From positions 1 through 64,000 of the forward strand of contig DMSQ01000014.1 of the NCBI GenBank assembly GCA_003457135.1: a stretch of DNA of 64,000 bases, given 5' to 3'. Under the pieces are notes generated by a model. The model made no database searches and had not been told where the DNA came from. It saw nothing but the letters and a program-made list of their open reading frames with translations. Both the position numbers and the translations under genes were made by a program. Below, in pieces: positions 42,270 to 53,588 of the stretch (position 1 is its first letter; every line of letters starts with the position of its first letter). This stretch comes from Prolixibacteraceae bacterium. GTDB taxonomy: Bacteria; Bacteroidota; Bacteroidia; Bacteroidales; Prolixibacteraceae.

Positions 42270-43082
42270 TTATTCATACTTAAACCGTTTGAAATAGATA
42301 ACAGGCAATTCGATACAATTCAATTGTTTTTTCCTGAACCAAATGGTTAACAAGCGCTCGGCCATGAAACCCATAATTCGTTTCTGATAACCGGTATAAC
42401 TATCCAGGTCTATCCTGCGTTCAAATTCAAAAAGAACATCAAACCACCAGGCCATAAATTCCTGGAAATGGCTGTCTTTCATGATAAACATGTTGTTTGC
42501 ATGTAAACGCTTACTTTCTATAACCTTGTAAAATGCGTCAAGATATTCCGGATATTTTTCAGTCAGAATCGTTTCAAGCAGTTTCAGGTCTTTGATGTCG
42601 TGGTAGCGCCGAAAATGAGTTTCAACGGTATATTTTAGTTTCCGGGTCTGAGGTAAAATGGCATCGTGCTTATTAAGCAACTCTTTTATTTCCTGCTCAT
42701 TGATAATTTTTGGAGTGAATAGTTTCGTGTTTTCAGTATAGATCAGGCCAAATCGTTTTTTATGCAATCCAACAGTAATGTATAAAAGCCGTTTTAGCCG
42801 ATATAAAAATGGTTCTGGTTTTGCAGTGAAAAAGCGCCGGTAATGACATGCTCCGGTTACATCCTGACTGGTATTTTTCCAAACCCAATAAATGCCCGTC
42901 AATTCGCTGTAATGAGGATTTTTTAAAGAAATATTATCGTCCGTATCATCACCTGTAATTCCAGAATCTCCAGAATGAAGGGCATTCCCGGCCATGACCG
43001 GCTGATAAATGCGATCTATTTCAAGGATCGATCCTTTTTTATAATGAAAAACATAGACTTTCACACTCGAAATATCGCCCAT
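42270..43082 (-). CDS. DUF4422 family, probable glycosyltransferase of exopolysaccharide synthesis
   Basis: 270 residues from the ATG at 43082; the longer frame upstream overlaps the opposite promoter. Family marks: VKVYVFHYKKG, YQPVMAGNALHSG, GDDTDDNISLKNPHYSELTGIYWVWKN, CHYRRFF and HANNMFIMKDSHFQEFMAWWFDVLFEFE. DUF4422 proteins are often found in capsule and LPS loci and are probably GT-A type enzymes. Divergent from the FkbM methyltransferase gene, which also favours polysaccharide work. The acceptor is unknown. Confidence 0.85.
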   Translation of the reverse strand: MGDISSVKVYVFHYKKGSILEIDRIYQPVMAGNALHSGDSGITGDDTDDNISLKNPHYSELTGIYWVWKNTSQDVTGACHYRRFFTAKPEPFLYRLKRLLYITVGLHKKRFGLIYTENTKLFTPKIINEQEIKELLNKHDAILPQTRKLKYTVETHFRRYHDIKDLKLLETILTEKYPEYLDAFYKVIESKRLHANNMFIMKDSHFQEFMAWWFDVLFEFERRIDLDSYTGYQKRIMGFMAERLLTIWFRKKQLNCIELPVIYFKRFKYE

Positions 43083-43254
43083 CAAGTTTTTAGTTTTTAC
43101 AAAAATAATTGTTTCCGAATGTTTTCTGCAAGTTGAGCCACATTTAATTCTCTCCTTTAAAATTTTAACTTTGCGGCGACGTAAACCTTGGGAAGGAAAA
43201 AGATGAAATGGATTCTTTGAACTTCCGTCCAATTGTGATTCTTTAATATTGACG

Positions 43255-44142
43255 ATGATGAATAGAATTGCCGCTCAAATATATCGTATTGTTGTCCCAA
43301 AACCGATTCGAAAAAAGATACTGGACAAAAGGCTTCCAATCGCAATACGAAATTATTACGACAGCCTTCCTGAAGCTCCTTCGGAAGAGATAAAATCAGT
43401 GCTAAATTACCTGAGGACAAACCCATTGGCCGTTTTTCCTTACGATTTTCAGAACGAGCATATTGCCGGAGAAATTGAAGTTTTTGATGATCGGGAAAAA
43501 GGTTTGCGTTTTGTTGTTCAGGATGGCAAGAAGCTTTACTTCAAAAAAAGATGGGGCAAACAAAAAATCAGAAACCTTTATAATCTGTTGTCAAAAGAAC
43601 AGGATATCCGGAGCCCGCACCGATATTTGACCGGAGAATTTACATTCGATGAAGGTGAAATACTTGTTGATGTTGGAGCAGCAGAAGGTAATTTCGCATT
43701 AAGTGTTGTTGAACGAGCGTCACGGATCGTTCTTTTTGAAGCTGATAAAGAGTGGATAGAACCATTGAAAGCAACTTTCGAACCCTGGAAAGAAAAAGTT
43801 CAGATCGTTAATACATTTGTAAGCGATATAACCGACTATACCAATACAAAACTGGACGATTTTACAGCAAATGAAATTTTCGGGATATTTCTGAAAATTG
43901 ATGTCGAAGGAGCTGAGTCGCGTTTAATAAATGGATGTAAAAGAATCCTTTCTGAGCAAAAACCTCTTAAAGTTGCCATATGCACCTATCATAAACAGAA
44001 CGACGAAAGGGAGTTTTCAACAGTATTGGCACAAAATGGATTTAAAACTTCGCATTCCCATGGCTTTATGCTTTTCTTCTACGATAAAAAAATGAAAGCT
44101 CCATATTTTAGACGGGGCTTGATCCGGGCAATAAAATCCTGA
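43255..44142 (+). CDS. FkbM-family methyltransferase
   Basis: 295 residues from the ATG at 43255 (a TTG two codons earlier is less likely; the adjacent ATG at 43258 is also possible). SAM-binding motif VDVGAAEGNFALSVVE at about 138-153, then VLFEADKEW and the FkbM motif LKIDVEGAESRLINGC. FkbM enzymes O-methylate sugars or polyketides. It stands between the DUF4422 gene and fabG. Substrate not predictable. Confidence 0.87.
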   Translation: MMNRIAAQIYRIVVPKPIRKKILDKRLPIAIRNYYDSLPEAPSEEIKSVLNYLRTNPLAVFPYDFQNEHIAGEIEVFDDREKGLRFVVQDGKKLYFKKRWGKQKIRNLYNLLSKEQDIRSPHRYLTGEFTFDEGEILVDVGAAEGNFALSVVERASRIVLFEADKEWIEPLKATFEPWKEKVQIVNTFVSDITDYTNTKLDDFTANEIFGIFLKIDVEGAESRLINGCKRILSEQKPLKVAICTYHKQNDEREFSTVLAQNGFKTSHSHGFMLFFYDKKMKAPYFRRGLIRAIKS

Positions 44143-44221
44143 AAATACCGTGGAATTTTCAGTTTCACAGATTTTATTACTTTTGCCCGTAGTTCGAAAA
44201 ATAACAATCAAATATTTTACT

Positions 44222-44968
44222 ATGAAACTTCTTGAAGGAAAAACGGCCATAGTTACTGGCGCATCGAGGGGAATTGGAAAAGCAATTGCCATAAAATTTG
44301 CGGAGGAAGGTTGCAACATTGCCTTTACCGATCTTTTTGAAGATGAGAACATGAAAAATACAGAGGCTGAATTGATAGCCATTGGAGTGAAAGCCAAAGG
44401 ATATGCATCGAATGCCGCTAACTTTGAAGATACCGACCGGGTCGTAACCCAAATTGTTGAAGATTTTGGCACGGTGGATGCCCTGATTAACAATGCAGGC
44501 ATTACCAAAGATACCCTTTTAATGCGTATGACCGAAGAGCAATGGGATGCAGTGATCAATGTAAATCTGAAATCAGTTTTCAACTTTACCAAAGCAGCCC
44601 AGAAAATTATGCTAAAGCAAAAATCCGGCTCTATCGTAAATATGAGTTCGGTGGTTGGGGTAAGTGGAAATGCCGGTCAGTCAAACTATTCGGCATCAAA
44701 GGCTGGTATTATTGGTTTCACCAAATCAATTGCCAAAGAATTGGGTTCTCGTGGAATTCGCTCAAATGCAATTGCCCCGGGATTTATAATTACTGAAATG
44801 ACAGCCAAAATACCTGAAGATGCCCGCAAACAATGGGAAGCAAGTATTCCTTTAAAACGTGGCGGAACTCCTGAAGAAGTTGCGAAAGTTGCTTTGTTCC
44901 TGGCATCCGACCTTTCATCCTATGTTAGCGGACAAGTTATTAACGTTTGTGGTGCGATGAATACTTAA
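44222..44968 (+). CDS. fabG: 3-oxoacyl-[acyl-carrier-protein] reductase
   Basis: 248 residues from the ATG at 44222. NADPH-dependent reduction of beta-ketoacyl-ACP in fatty acid synthesis. SDR motifs: TGASRGIGKAIA (cofactor), NNAGITKD (NNAG), Ser in NMSSVVGVSG, and YSASKAG with the catalytic Tyr and Lys. The C-terminal part, APGFIITEMT and VSGQVINVCGAM, is typical of FabG. The start was trimmed from a longer frame lacking any motif. A terminator follows at 44991. Confidence 0.95.
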   Translation: MKLLEGKTAIVTGASRGIGKAIAIKFAEEGCNIAFTDLFEDENMKNTEAELIAIGVKAKGYASNAANFEDTDRVVTQIVEDFGTVDALINNAGITKDTLLMRMTEEQWDAVINVNLKSVFNFTKAAQKIMLKQKSGSIVNMSSVVGVSGNAGQSNYSASKAGIIGFTKSIAKELGSRGIRSNAIAPGFIITEMTAKIPEDARKQWEASIPLKRGGTPEEVAKVALFLASDLSSYVSGQVINVCGAMNT

Positions 44969-44990
44969 ATTATTTTCTAAAATATTTTCA

Positions 44991-45020
44991 AGGCCGCATG
45001 CTTTGCACCGGCTTTTTTTT
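44991..45020 (+). terminator. Terminator of fabG
   Basis: GCCG/CGGC outer stem with inner TGC/GCA pair and TTT loop (AAGGCCGCATGCTTTGCACC...), followed by TTTTTTTT. Confidence 0.65.
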
Positions 45021-45112
45021 ATACAGTAAAAACAATCATTTTTTTTACTTATTGCAGGTTATTTTCCGGTTGCTTTTACTACATTAGATAGCCATATAAA
45101 CCTGAAAAAATA

Positions 45113-46996
45113 ATGAGCCAAAGAGGAATATCTTTTCGATTGAATTTGCACATATCTGCATTTGCCATCCTCATTATTTCAGCCATTGTTTTCATTAATT
45201 ACTATTTCAGCAATAAAATCCTGATCGAAAAAATTGAAGAAGGTGCAGTCAATCAAAGTAACCTGGTAATCTCCAGAATTTCACGGATTACGCTTGGAAC
45301 AGAGGAAATTGCCAGAAACGTGTCGTATCAGGCCCTGTATTACTTTCAGAACAAGGATCTTGATTTCTTTTTGCAGCAGGTTGTGGCATCAAATAAAATT
45401 CTGGAAAGTATTCACGTAGAATTTATAGAAGATCAGCAAACGAGTTTTACTGCCTGCCTCTCAACCGGGCATTGCCTTCACCGGTGCAATCCCGATAACG
45501 AAATCTTCTCCGATAGTCCCGCCTCTTTGGATCAGGGAACCTGGTCAAAGCCTTTTTATTGCATGAACGATACTTCTCATTTGTTGGTTACTTACCGGAT
45601 GCCAGTCTTTCATCCTGAATCAAAAAAAATTGTCGGGCTTGTATATTGTGAGATTTCTCTTCGAAAGATGAAACAAATGCTTGATGAATTAAAAATAGGC
45701 GAGCGTGGCTATGCGTTTATTATCAACCATGCCGGAAGTTTCATCACTCACCCCAACGAAAAATGGATTCTACGCAGAAACCTTTACATTAAACCTCCGG
45801 TTATTTTTTCAAGCGATCTTTCAGAAATTGAATCGAATATTAAAAGTGGTAAAGTTGGCACAGGGCGTGGGCTTTCTGAATATCTGAACAATCAGAAAGC
45901 CTGGTATTATTTCGCCCCTTTACCAAACTCGAAATGGACAGTTATTATAGTAATTCCGGAAAAAGAACTATTTAAAAAAATTGATTTTATTTTTCAGAAA
46001 ATTATTCTGGTATCCGGCCTTGGAATATTGCTCCTTTTTATGATGAACATGTTAATATTCAAAAGAATACTTACTCCGCTTGCACAAATTGCGGCTGCCA
46101 TTCAGCGGTTTACCACTTTACCCGGTAAGAAACAAAAATCGAAAGATGAAATAAAAATGCTGGTCGAAAGCCTGGAAGACTGGCAGACCAAATATGGTCT
46201 TTTAATTAAAGAACAAACCCATACTGCCACCGAAAAACGGAAGTTCGACAAGGATTTAAAGTCAGCCCGGGATATCCAATTGAATATCATTCCATCAGGA
46301 AAACCTTCATTTACCGATCATCCTGAAATTGATTTATCTGCCATACTAAAGCCAGCTCAGACAATTGGAGGTGATTTGTATGATTATTTTTTCATTGATG
46401 AGCATCATTTACTGATTGCCATTGGCGATGTTTCAGGAAAAGGTATTTCTGCTTCCTTATTTATGGCCGTTGCAAGTACCCTGATAAAAACAAACGCGAA
46501 TATTCTTTCAGCAAAAGATATAATAAGCCGCGTAAATAAAGAATTAAGTGAAAGGAACTCCAATCAGTATTTTGTGACCCTATTTATTGGTATTCTTGAT
46601 GTCAGGTCAGGAATAGTGGATTATTGTAACGCCGCTCATAATTACCCTTACATTCTTCGTAATGAAGGAACGGTACAAACTTTATCAAAAAGCCATGGTT
46701 TGCCTCTGGGCATTTATAAAAATAAAACATACGGGAGCAGCAGCATTGAATTGAAACGTGGCGATGTTTTACTTTTATATACCGATGGTGTTATCAATTC
46801 AATGGATTTTAATAATCAGCATTACGGTATCGAAAAACTCGAGAATAATTTGCAGAATCTCATTGATTTGTCCGCTGATGAAGTAGTGAACAGGCTGGTT
46901 AAAAGCATAGCTATCTATGAAGGAGAAAGCAGTCAGGCCGACGATATTACTTTAATGGCCATAAAATACCTTCCACAAGCAGAAAACCAGGCTTAA
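45113..46996 (+). CDS. Cache-HAMP-SpoIIE serine phosphatase
   Basis: 627 residues. One membrane helix at about 14-33, a periplasmic double-Cache-like sensor (about 35-285) with several Cys, a second helix (about 297-317), a HAMP-like segment and a linker helix, then a PP2C-type SpoIIE phosphatase (about 390-620). Metal-binding motifs are intact: GGDLYDYF, GDVSGKGISAS, LYTDGV and ADDITLMA. Such proteins dephosphorylate anti-anti-sigma factors (partner switching), so it probably signals an external stimulus to gene expression. No STAS or RsbW partner is adjacent. Confidence 0.88.
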   Translation: MSQRGISFRLNLHISAFAILIISAIVFINYYFSNKILIEKIEEGAVNQSNLVISRISRITLGTEEIARNVSYQALYYFQNKDLDFFLQQVVASNKILESIHVEFIEDQQTSFTACLSTGHCLHRCNPDNEIFSDSPASLDQGTWSKPFYCMNDTSHLLVTYRMPVFHPESKKIVGLVYCEISLRKMKQMLDELKIGERGYAFIINHAGSFITHPNEKWILRRNLYIKPPVIFSSDLSEIESNIKSGKVGTGRGLSEYLNNQKAWYYFAPLPNSKWTVIIVIPEKELFKKIDFIFQKIILVSGLGILLLFMMNMLIFKRILTPLAQIAAAIQRFTTLPGKKQKSKDEIKMLVESLEDWQTKYGLLIKEQTHTATEKRKFDKDLKSARDIQLNIIPSGKPSFTDHPEIDLSAILKPAQTIGGDLYDYFFIDEHHLLIAIGDVSGKGISASLFMAVASTLIKTNANILSAKDIISRVNKELSERNSNQYFVTLFIGILDVRSGIVDYCNAAHNYPYILRNEGTVQTLSKSHGLPLGIYKNKTYGSSSIELKRGDVLLLYTDGVINSMDFNNQHYGIEKLENNLQNLIDLSADEVVNRLVKSIAIYEGESSQADDITLMAIKYLPQAENQA

Positions 46997-47008
46997 GCTT
47001 GGTTTTCT
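46981..47008. terminator. Bidirectional terminator between SpoIIE-type gene and clpC
   Basis: AGAAAACCAG/TTGGTTTTCT arms with a GCTTAAGC centre form a nearly full palindrome spanning the stop codon of the phosphatase gene, with A-rich and T-rich ends usable on both strands. Confidence 0.7.
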
Positions 47009-47013
47009 GCTAT

Positions 47014-49548
47014 TTACTTCGTATTTGTTGAAGCTGTTAATATCCTGATTTTAATTTTTTCGTTTTTCTTATCAAAACCTACTGAAATGGTATCTCCCTG
47101 AACCACTGAAGCTTTAATAATAACTTCAGCCATTTCATCTTCCAGGTATTTTTGTATGGCCCGTTTTAATGGCCTTGCACCAAATTGCACATCATAACCT
47201 TTATCGGCAATAAAATCTTTGGCTGCGGATGATATTTTTAATTTGTAATTCAGCGAGTTAACCCGATCATACAAACCTTTCAGTTCGATATCAATTATTT
47301 CGTGAATATGTTCTTTCGTTAATGAATTGAACATGATCACATCATCCACACGATTTAAAAATTCAGGTGCAAATGTTTTTTTCAATGCTTTTTCAACAAT
47401 GTATTTTGCATTCTCACTTTCATCAACACTGGCCTTTTGGGTTGAAAATCCGACTCCCCTTCCAAATTCGGATAATTGACGGGAGCCAATATTTGATGTC
47501 ATTATTATTATCGTGTTCTTAAAATCAATACTCCTTCCCAAACTATCTGTTAATCGTCCCTCGTCGAGTACTTGAAGCAGAAGGTGAAAAACATCGGGGT
47601 GGGCTTTTTCGATTTCGTCCAATAAAACCACACAATATGGTTTTCTTCTGACTTTTTCGGTCAACTGTCCGCCTTCTTCGTAACCAACATATCCGGGAGG
47701 CGCTCCAACTAACCGGGATACAGAGAATTTTTCCATGTATTCGCTCATGTCAACCCTGATCAATGAATCGGTGCTGTCGAATAAGTATTTAGCCAGAACT
47801 TTTGCCAACTGTGTTTTACCAACACCGGTAGGCCCCAGGAAAATGAACGATCCGATAGGTTTGTTTGGGTCTTTAAGTCCTGCACGGTTTCTCTGAATGG
47901 ATTTCACAATTTTTACAATCGCATCATTTTGACCCACAACACTGCCCATGAGTTGTTTGCCCATATCCATCAACCGCTTGCCTTCGGCCTGTGCAATCCG
48001 TTGTATCGGTATTCCCGACATCATAGCTACCACTTCTGCCACTTTCTCTTCGGTAACTGTTTCCCTGTGGCTGATGAGTTCTTTTTCCCATTCTTCCTTT
48101 TCCTGGTCGAGCAGTTGAAGAAGGCTTTTTTCTTTGTCGCGGTGATTGGCGGCCAGTTCAAAATTCTGGCTTTTTACCGCCTTTATTTTATCTTCCTTGG
48201 TTCGTTCTATTTTCTCTTCCAGCTTCAGGATTCGTTCCGGAACATTAATATTTGAGATGTGTACCCTTGAACCTGATTCATCCAATGCATCTATGGCTTT
48301 GTCGGGTAAAAACCGGTCAGGAATATACCTGGCAGTTAGTTTAACACATGCCTCAATTGCTTCAGGGGTATAAATTACATTGTGATGGTCTTCATACCTT
48401 GATTTAATGTTGTTCAGAATTTCTATGGTTTCGTCAACAGAGGTTGGCTCAACCATTATTTTCTGGAACCTCCGTTCCAAAGCGCCATCTTTTTCAATTT
48501 GCTGACGGTATTCATCCAAAGTGGTAGCTCCGATGCATTGTATTTCGCCCCGGGCAAGGGCCGGTTTCAGCATATTGGCGGCATCGAGCGAGCCGGTCGC
48601 ACCTCCGGCGCCAACAATGGTATGAATTTCGTCAATAAATAAAATGACATTACTGACTTTTGATAATTCATTCAGGATGGCTTTCATGCGTTCTTCGAAC
48701 TGTCCGCGGTATTTGGTTCCGGCAACAATTGAGGCAATATCAAGGCTCACCACTCTTTTATCGAACAAAACCCGTGAAACTTTTTTCTGAATGATACGAA
48801 GGGCAAGCCCTTCAGCAATAGCAGACTTACCAACACCAGGTTCGCCAATTAAGATCGGATTATTTTTCTTCCGGCGGGATAAGATTTGGGCTAAGCGTTC
48901 AATTTCCCGTTCGCGGCCAACAATGGGATCCAGATTATTTTCTTCGGCTGCTTTGGTTATATCAACCCCAAAATTATCGAGTACCGGAGTGTCTGATTTT
49001 ACACTTCCTGATTTCTTTGCCGGTGAGGGAGGCGCAGCTCCACTACCTCCGGGAGGTTTTGAGAAACTATCGTCGGCATCGTCATCTTCATCATCAAAAT
49101 CCGATTTGGCTTCAGGATTTTTATAATCTTCGAGCCTGGATTTCAGAATATAGTAATTGATATGGTAGTCGTTTAGGATATTACTGATCAGGCTATCCTT
49201 GTCTTTAATTAATGCCAATAAAAGATGACCTGTATTAATGGTAGGACTATTAAAAGAACGGGCTTCGAGATATACGAGCTTCAAAGCCTTTTCAGCCGAC
49301 TTTAGCAACTGGACAGAAGCCTGTGAATCAACATCTTTACCGGTTCTGAGTTTTTCTTCAATAGATTGTTTTATTTCAGACAGGTTAATTCCCAAATTAG
49401 AGAGAATTTCAATGGCTACTCCTTCTCCGTCTCTAAGGATTCCGAGGAAAATATGCTCTAATCCGATGCTTTCATTACCCAGTCGGATAGCTTCCTCCCT
49501 GCTGTAAGAAAGTACATCTTTAATTCTTGGTGAAAATTGTGAATCCAT
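47014..49548 (-). CDS. clpC: ATP-dependent Clp protease ATP-binding subunit ClpC
   Basis: 844 residues. AAA+ unfoldase that feeds ClpP. The N-terminal Clp-repeat domain (about 1-140) has [14 protein letters not shown] Bacteroidota-type Asp/Pro/Gly/Ser-rich linker follows ([20 protein letters not shown], about 151-185). AAA-1 has Walker [10 protein letters not shown] at about 235-243. The middle domain contains the UvrB/C-like [21 protein letters not shown]-2 has GPTGVGKTQ, then [15 protein letters not shown]. The C-terminal D2-small domain ends with [17 protein letters not shown]. No clpP is nearby. Confidence 0.96.
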   Translation of the reverse strand: MDSQFSPRIKDVLSYSREEAIRLGNESIGLEHIFLGILRDGEGVAIEILSNLGINLSEIKQSIEEKLRTGKDVDSQASVQLLKSAEKALKLVYLEARSFNSPTINTGHLLLALIKDKDSLISNILNDYHINYYILKSRLEDYKNPEAKSDFDDEDDDADDSFSKPPGGSGAAPPSPAKKSGSVKSDTPVLDNFGVDITKAAEENNLDPIVGREREIERLAQILSRRKKNNPILIGEPGVGKSAIAEGLALRIIQKKVSRVLFDKRVVSLDIASIVAGTKYRGQFEERMKAILNELSKVSNVILFIDEIHTIVGAGGATGSLDAANMLKPALARGEIQCIGATTLDEYRQQIEKDGALERRFQKIMVEPTSVDETIEILNNIKSRYEDHHNVIYTPEAIEACVKLTARYIPDRFLPDKAIDALDESGSRVHISNINVPERILKLEEKIERTKEDKIKAVKSQNFELAANHRDKEKSLLQLLDQEKEEWEKELISHRETVTEEKVAEVVAMMSGIPIQRIAQAEGKRLMDMGKQLMGSVVGQNDAIVKIVKSIQRNRAGLKDPNKPIGSFIFLGPTGVGKTQLAKVLAKYLFDSTDSLIRVDMSEYMEKFSVSRLVGAPPGYVGYEEGGQLTEKVRRKPYCVVLLDEIEKAHPDVFHLLLQVLDEGRLTDSLGRSIDFKNTIIIMTSNIGSRQLSEFGRGVGFSTQKASVDESENAKYIVEKALKKTFAPEFLNRVDDVIMFNSLTKEHIHEIIDIELKGLYDRVNSLNYKLKISSAAKDFIADKGYDVQFGARPLKRAIQKYLEDEMAEVIIKASVVQGDTISVGFDKKNEKIKIRILTASTNTK

Positions 49549-49760
49549 ATGAATTGACAGGTTAAGAAATTACGTACCAAAATAACAAAAACTATTCCTA
49601 AAAGTTGGCCTGGTTTATAAGCCTGAAAACTTCTTTCATCAAAAATACTCATTATAAATTAAGAATTAGGTATAAATTGCTGATTTTTTGAACATTGCAT
49701 TGTTAAAATCTTCTTGCAATTTTAGCAATGAAAAGTACTTAAAACGCTTGATTCAAGAAG

Positions 49761-49816
49761 TATTTTTGTATTTTTGTCAGTCATTTTTTTAAGTCATTTT
49801 TATTTAAAGGAGGAGT
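49761..49816 (+). promoter_or_regulatory. gyrA promoter boxes and strong ribosome binding site
   Basis: Two overlapping -7-like boxes (TATTTTTG at 49761-49768 and again TATTTTTG at 49770-49777) precede gyrA by about 45 bases. AAAGGAGGAG at 49806-49815 is an almost ideal Shine-Dalgarno sequence, uncommon among the genes of this window. Confidence 0.55.
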
Positions 49817-49818
49817 AA

Positions 49819-52323
49819 ATGTCGGAAGGCGAAAAAATTATCAAGATAAATATTGAAGAGCAAATGAAATCGGCTTACATCGATTATTCGATGTCTGTTA
49901 TTGTTTCAAGAGCGCTTCCAGATGTGAGAGATGGTTTAAAGCCTGTACATCGTCGGGTATTATTTGGAATGAGCGAATTGGGAACCTATTCGAATAAGCC
50001 TTATAAGAAATCAGCGAGGATTGTAGGGGAAGTTCTGGGGAAGTTTCACCCACACGGCGATTCATCCGTTTACTTTACCATGGTTCGTATGGCTCAGGAA
50101 TGGTCGTTACGTTATCCATTGGTTGACGGACAAGGAAACTTTGGGTCAGTTGATGGCGATAGTCCGGCTGCCATGCGTTATACCGAAGCCCGGTTGTCGA
50201 AAATTGCAGAAGAAACTCTTTCTGATCTGGAAAAAAATACGGTTGATTTCCAGCCCAATTTTGACGAATCATTGAAAGAACCGACCGTTCTTCCTACCCG
50301 TATCCCAAATTTATTGGTCAACGGAGCATCTGGTATTGCTGTTGGTATGGCAACGAACATGCCTCCACATAACTTGTCGGATACCATTGATGCAATAGTA
50401 GCCTATATTGATAATAAAGATATTGATATACAAGATCTTACTGCAATAATAAAAGCTCCTGATTTTCCGACTGGCGGAATTATTTATGGATATCGCGGTG
50501 TTCAGGAAGCCTTCGAAACAGGAAGAGGTCGTATCGTGGTTCGGGGTAAAGCACATATTGAAGTAACTCCAAATGGACGTGAAAAGGTAGTTGTTACTGA
50601 AATCCCTTACATGGTGAATAAAGCAGAGCTGATTATCAAAACTGCTGAATTAATCAATGAAAAGAAAATTGAAGGGATTTCGAATGTCAATGATGAATCG
50701 GATCGTGACGGAATGCGCATTGTTTTTGATATTAAAAAAGATGAAATTTCGAATGTCGTACTGAATAAGCTTTACAAATTTACACAGTTACAAAACAGCT
50801 TCAGCGTGAATAATATTGCCCTCGTAAAAGGCAGGCCTAAAATGCTGAACCTAAAAGATCTGATTCATTATTTTGTTGAACACCGGCACGATGTAGTGAT
50901 ACGCAGAACTCAATTTGAATTGGACCAGGCAGAAAAACGTGCTCATATTCTGGAAGGACTTATTATTGCAAGCGATAACATTCAAGAAGTTATTGATATT
51001 ATCCGGGCATCAAAAAATCCGGACGAAGCAAGACTTCAATTGTGCGAGCGTTTTAATCTCTCAGAAATTCAGTCTCGGGCCATCGTTGAAATGCGTTTGC
51101 GTCAACTCACAGGTTTGGAGCAGGATAAATTACATCAGGAATATGAAGACGTACTGAAACAGATTGAATACCTGAAAGGTGTCTTGGCAGATATCAATCT
51201 GCGAATGGAAATCATTAAAAATGAACTACTTGAAATCAAGGAAAAGTATGGTGATGTACGCAAAACTGAAATAGTTCCTGATGCAGGAGAATTTAATCCG
51301 GAGGATTTTTACGCCGATGAAGAAATGGTAATTACTATTTCACATATGGGTTATATAAAACGTACACCTCTGACTGATTTTAAAATACAGGGGAGGGGAG
51401 GAGTTGGTTCAAAAGGAAGTACAACAAGAGATTCCGACTTCCTTGAACATATGTTTAATGCCACGATGCACAACACTTTACTTCTGTTTTCTGAAAAAGG
51501 TAAGTGTTTCTGGCTGAAAGTTTACGAAATCCCGGAAGGCACAAAAACGTCGAAGGGCCGGGCAATTCAAAATGTGATAAATATTGAACAGGACGATAAG
51601 ATTTTAGCCTATATTAATGTTGACAACCTTACCGATCCTGAATACATTAATAATAATTTCATTATTCTGTGCACCAAAAAAGGAATTATTAAGAAGACAG
51701 CGCTTGAAGCATATTCCCGTCCACGTCAAAATGGAGTTAATGCAATTACCATCCGTGAAGATGACCAACTTTTTGAAGCCAGAATGACCAATGGAAATCA
51801 TCACATCATGATGGCTGTCCGTTCAGGTAAAGCAGTTCGTTTTGAGGACCATAGCGTTCGTCCAATTGGAAGGACCGCATCAGGGGTAAGAGGGATTACC
51901 CTTGGAAACGACTTTGATGAAGTGGTTGGCATGGTTTGTGTTGAAAACGAAAACGAAGACATTTTAGTAGTTTCTGAAAATGGTTATGGAAAACGATCGA
52001 AGATCGAAGATTACCGGTTAACCAACCGGGGAGGCAAAGGTGTTAAAACAATTAATGTAACTGAAAAAACCGGACCGCTGATATCGATTAAAAGTGTGGA
52101 CGAAAGCAATGACCTGATGATTATCACGCAATCAGGACTTACAATCAGAATGTCAATTTCTGCACTTCGTATTATTGGAAGAACTGCCCAGGGTGTACGT
52201 TTGATTAATCTGAAAGAAGGAGATAAAATTGCTTCCATAACGATTGTTCCTGCAGCAGAGGATGAAATTGCCGAAATTCAGGATGAAATCATTGATTTAT
52301 CTGAAGATATTGATAATATTTGA
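49819..52323 (+). CDS. gyrA: DNA gyrase subunit A
   Basis: 834 residues. Introduces negative supercoils with GyrB. Breakage-reunion domain has the catalytic Tyr121 in [10 protein letters not shown]. The quinolone-determining region reads [15 protein letters not shown]: Ser82 is the usual residue, and Phe86 stands where E. coli has Asp87. C-terminal beta-pinwheel carries the GyrA box QGRGGVG (canonical QRRGGKG) and repeats such as [12 protein letters not shown] and [12 protein letters not shown]. An acidic tail ends LSEDIDNI. The start is fixed by the strong ribosome binding site. Confidence 0.97.
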   Translation: MSEGEKIIKINIEEQMKSAYIDYSMSVIVSRALPDVRDGLKPVHRRVLFGMSELGTYSNKPYKKSARIVGEVLGKFHPHGDSSVYFTMVRMAQEWSLRYPLVDGQGNFGSVDGDSPAAMRYTEARLSKIAEETLSDLEKNTVDFQPNFDESLKEPTVLPTRIPNLLVNGASGIAVGMATNMPPHNLSDTIDAIVAYIDNKDIDIQDLTAIIKAPDFPTGGIIYGYRGVQEAFETGRGRIVVRGKAHIEVTPNGREKVVVTEIPYMVNKAELIIKTAELINEKKIEGISNVNDESDRDGMRIVFDIKKDEISNVVLNKLYKFTQLQNSFSVNNIALVKGRPKMLNLKDLIHYFVEHRHDVVIRRTQFELDQAEKRAHILEGLIIASDNIQEVIDIIRASKNPDEARLQLCERFNLSEIQSRAIVEMRLRQLTGLEQDKLHQEYEDVLKQIEYLKGVLADINLRMEIIKNELLEIKEKYGDVRKTEIVPDAGEFNPEDFYADEEMVITISHMGYIKRTPLTDFKIQGRGGVGSKGSTTRDSDFLEHMFNATMHNTLLLFSEKGKCFWLKVYEIPEGTKTSKGRAIQNVINIEQDDKILAYINVDNLTDPEYINNNFIILCTKKGIIKKTALEAYSRPRQNGVNAITIREDDQLFEARMTNGNHHIMMAVRSGKAVRFEDHSVRPIGRTASGVRGITLGNDFDEVVGMVCVENENEDILVVSENGYGKRSKIEDYRLTNRGGKGVKTINVTEKTGPLISIKSVDESNDLMIITQSGLTIRMSISALRIIGRTAQGVRLINLKEGDKIASITIVPAAEDEIAEIQDEIIDLSEDIDNI

Positions 52324-52369
52324 CGACTATTATTTAAATTTATGGTATAATAACAAACTATTTAATAAA

Positions 52370-53551
52370 ATGAAGAGAACAACAATTTTATTTGCTTTAC
52401 TTTTTGCCGTAACATGCGTATTCGCTCAGAAAGGCAAAGTAACCAGTGCTTTAAGTTTTAAAGAAACCGGTAAGCTCGACAAAGCGGTTGAAGCGATAGA
52501 AGAAACTATTGATGCAAGCAACCCAAAAACTGAAAGTTCAATTACCTGGCCAAGGACGTGGGAAGTTCGTGGAGAAATTTACCAGGCTGTTTTTCAATCG
52601 AAAGATGAAAACTACAAAAAGCTTAGTAGTGATCCACTTACAATCGCACTTGATTCTTATTTAAAGGCATTACAACTTGATGATAAAGATCGTTTTTCGA
52701 AAAGTGTGAAGATCAAACTTACTCTTTTAATCGGAGATCTGACCAATCAGGCCATTGCCGCATTTAATGAAGAAAATTTCGAAAAAGCGTTAAAATCTTT
52801 TGAAATGATTATGGCAATTGAACAAACACCTGTGTATAAGGCTGATGATCCAAATGCTGTTGATACAGTAATCATGTTTAATGCGGGCCTGGCTGCTTAC
52901 AATGCACAGAATTACGATAAAGCCATTGAATATTATAAACAAGCGGCCAAATACAAATATAACGGAGCAAAAACATACACACTGATTTCAAGTAGCTATC
53001 TCCAAAAGAAAGATACCGTTGGAGCTTTGGAGGTATTGCAGGAAGGATTGAAGGAATATTCACAGGAAAGTTCTCTTTTAGTCGAAATAATTAATATCTA
53101 TATTAATAAGAATAAAGTAGATGAAGCTATTAAGTATTTAGAGTTGGCGATTGCCCAGGATCCAAAGAATGCTACATTTTATTTTGCACAGGGAACGATG
53201 TATGATAGACTTCTGAAAACAGATGAAGCAATAAGCTGTTACCTCAAAGCTATTGAGTTGAAAGAAGACTATTTTGATGCTTATTACAACCTGGGCGCAC
53301 TATATTACAATAAAGGAGTCAAACAGGTTGATATAGCTAATGCTGTTCCGAGTAATCAGCCTGAAAAGTATGAAGTTGAAAAAAACAAGGCTGATATTGA
53401 ATTTAAAAAAGCAATTCCATATATGGAAAAAGCACATGAAATCAATCCAACCGATAAGTTTACAATGGAATCGCTGAAAACCTTGTATTACCGTTTAAAG
53501 ATGTTGGATAAACATGCCGAGATCATTGAAAAGATGAAGACTAATCAATAA
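52370..53551 (+). CDS. Secreted/periplasmic TPR-repeat protein
   Basis: 393 residues from the ATG at 52370, which opens a signal peptide (MKRTTILFALLFAVTCVFAQ). Several TPR motifs follow, for example NAGLAAYNAQNYDKAIEYYKQA, ALEVLQEGLKEYSQESSLLVEI and AISCYLKAIELKEDYFDAYYNLGALYYNKG. The N-terminal region (about 20-150) is also helical. Such proteins are common periplasmic scaffolds in Bacteroidota. It follows gyrA by 46 bases and may share its transcript; a strong terminator comes afterwards. Confidence 0.83.
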   Translation: MKRTTILFALLFAVTCVFAQKGKVTSALSFKETGKLDKAVEAIEETIDASNPKTESSITWPRTWEVRGEIYQAVFQSKDENYKKLSSDPLTIALDSYLKALQLDDKDRFSKSVKIKLTLLIGDLTNQAIAAFNEENFEKALKSFEMIMAIEQTPVYKADDPNAVDTVIMFNAGLAAYNAQNYDKAIEYYKQAAKYKYNGAKTYTLISSSYLQKKDTVGALEVLQEGLKEYSQESSLLVEIINIYINKNKVDEAIKYLELAIAQDPKNATFYFAQGTMYDRLLKTDEAISCYLKAIELKEDYFDAYYNLGALYYNKGVKQVDIANAVPSNQPEKYEVEKNKADIEFKKAIPYMEKAHEINPTDKFTMESLKTLYYRLKMLDKHAEIIEKMKTNQ

Positions 53552-53562
53552 TTAAGAATTTA

Positions 53563-53588
53563 GGAAGGAGTTTTCTCCTTCCTTTTTT
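53563..53588 (+). terminator. Terminator after the TPR gene
   Basis: GGAAGGAG-TTTT-CTCCTTCC followed by TTTTTT. Confidence 0.88.

Noticed and set aside
43083..43232. 50-codon extension of the DUF4422 protein
   Set aside because: The extension is basic, lacks family signatures and overlaps the divergent promoter region of the FkbM gene.
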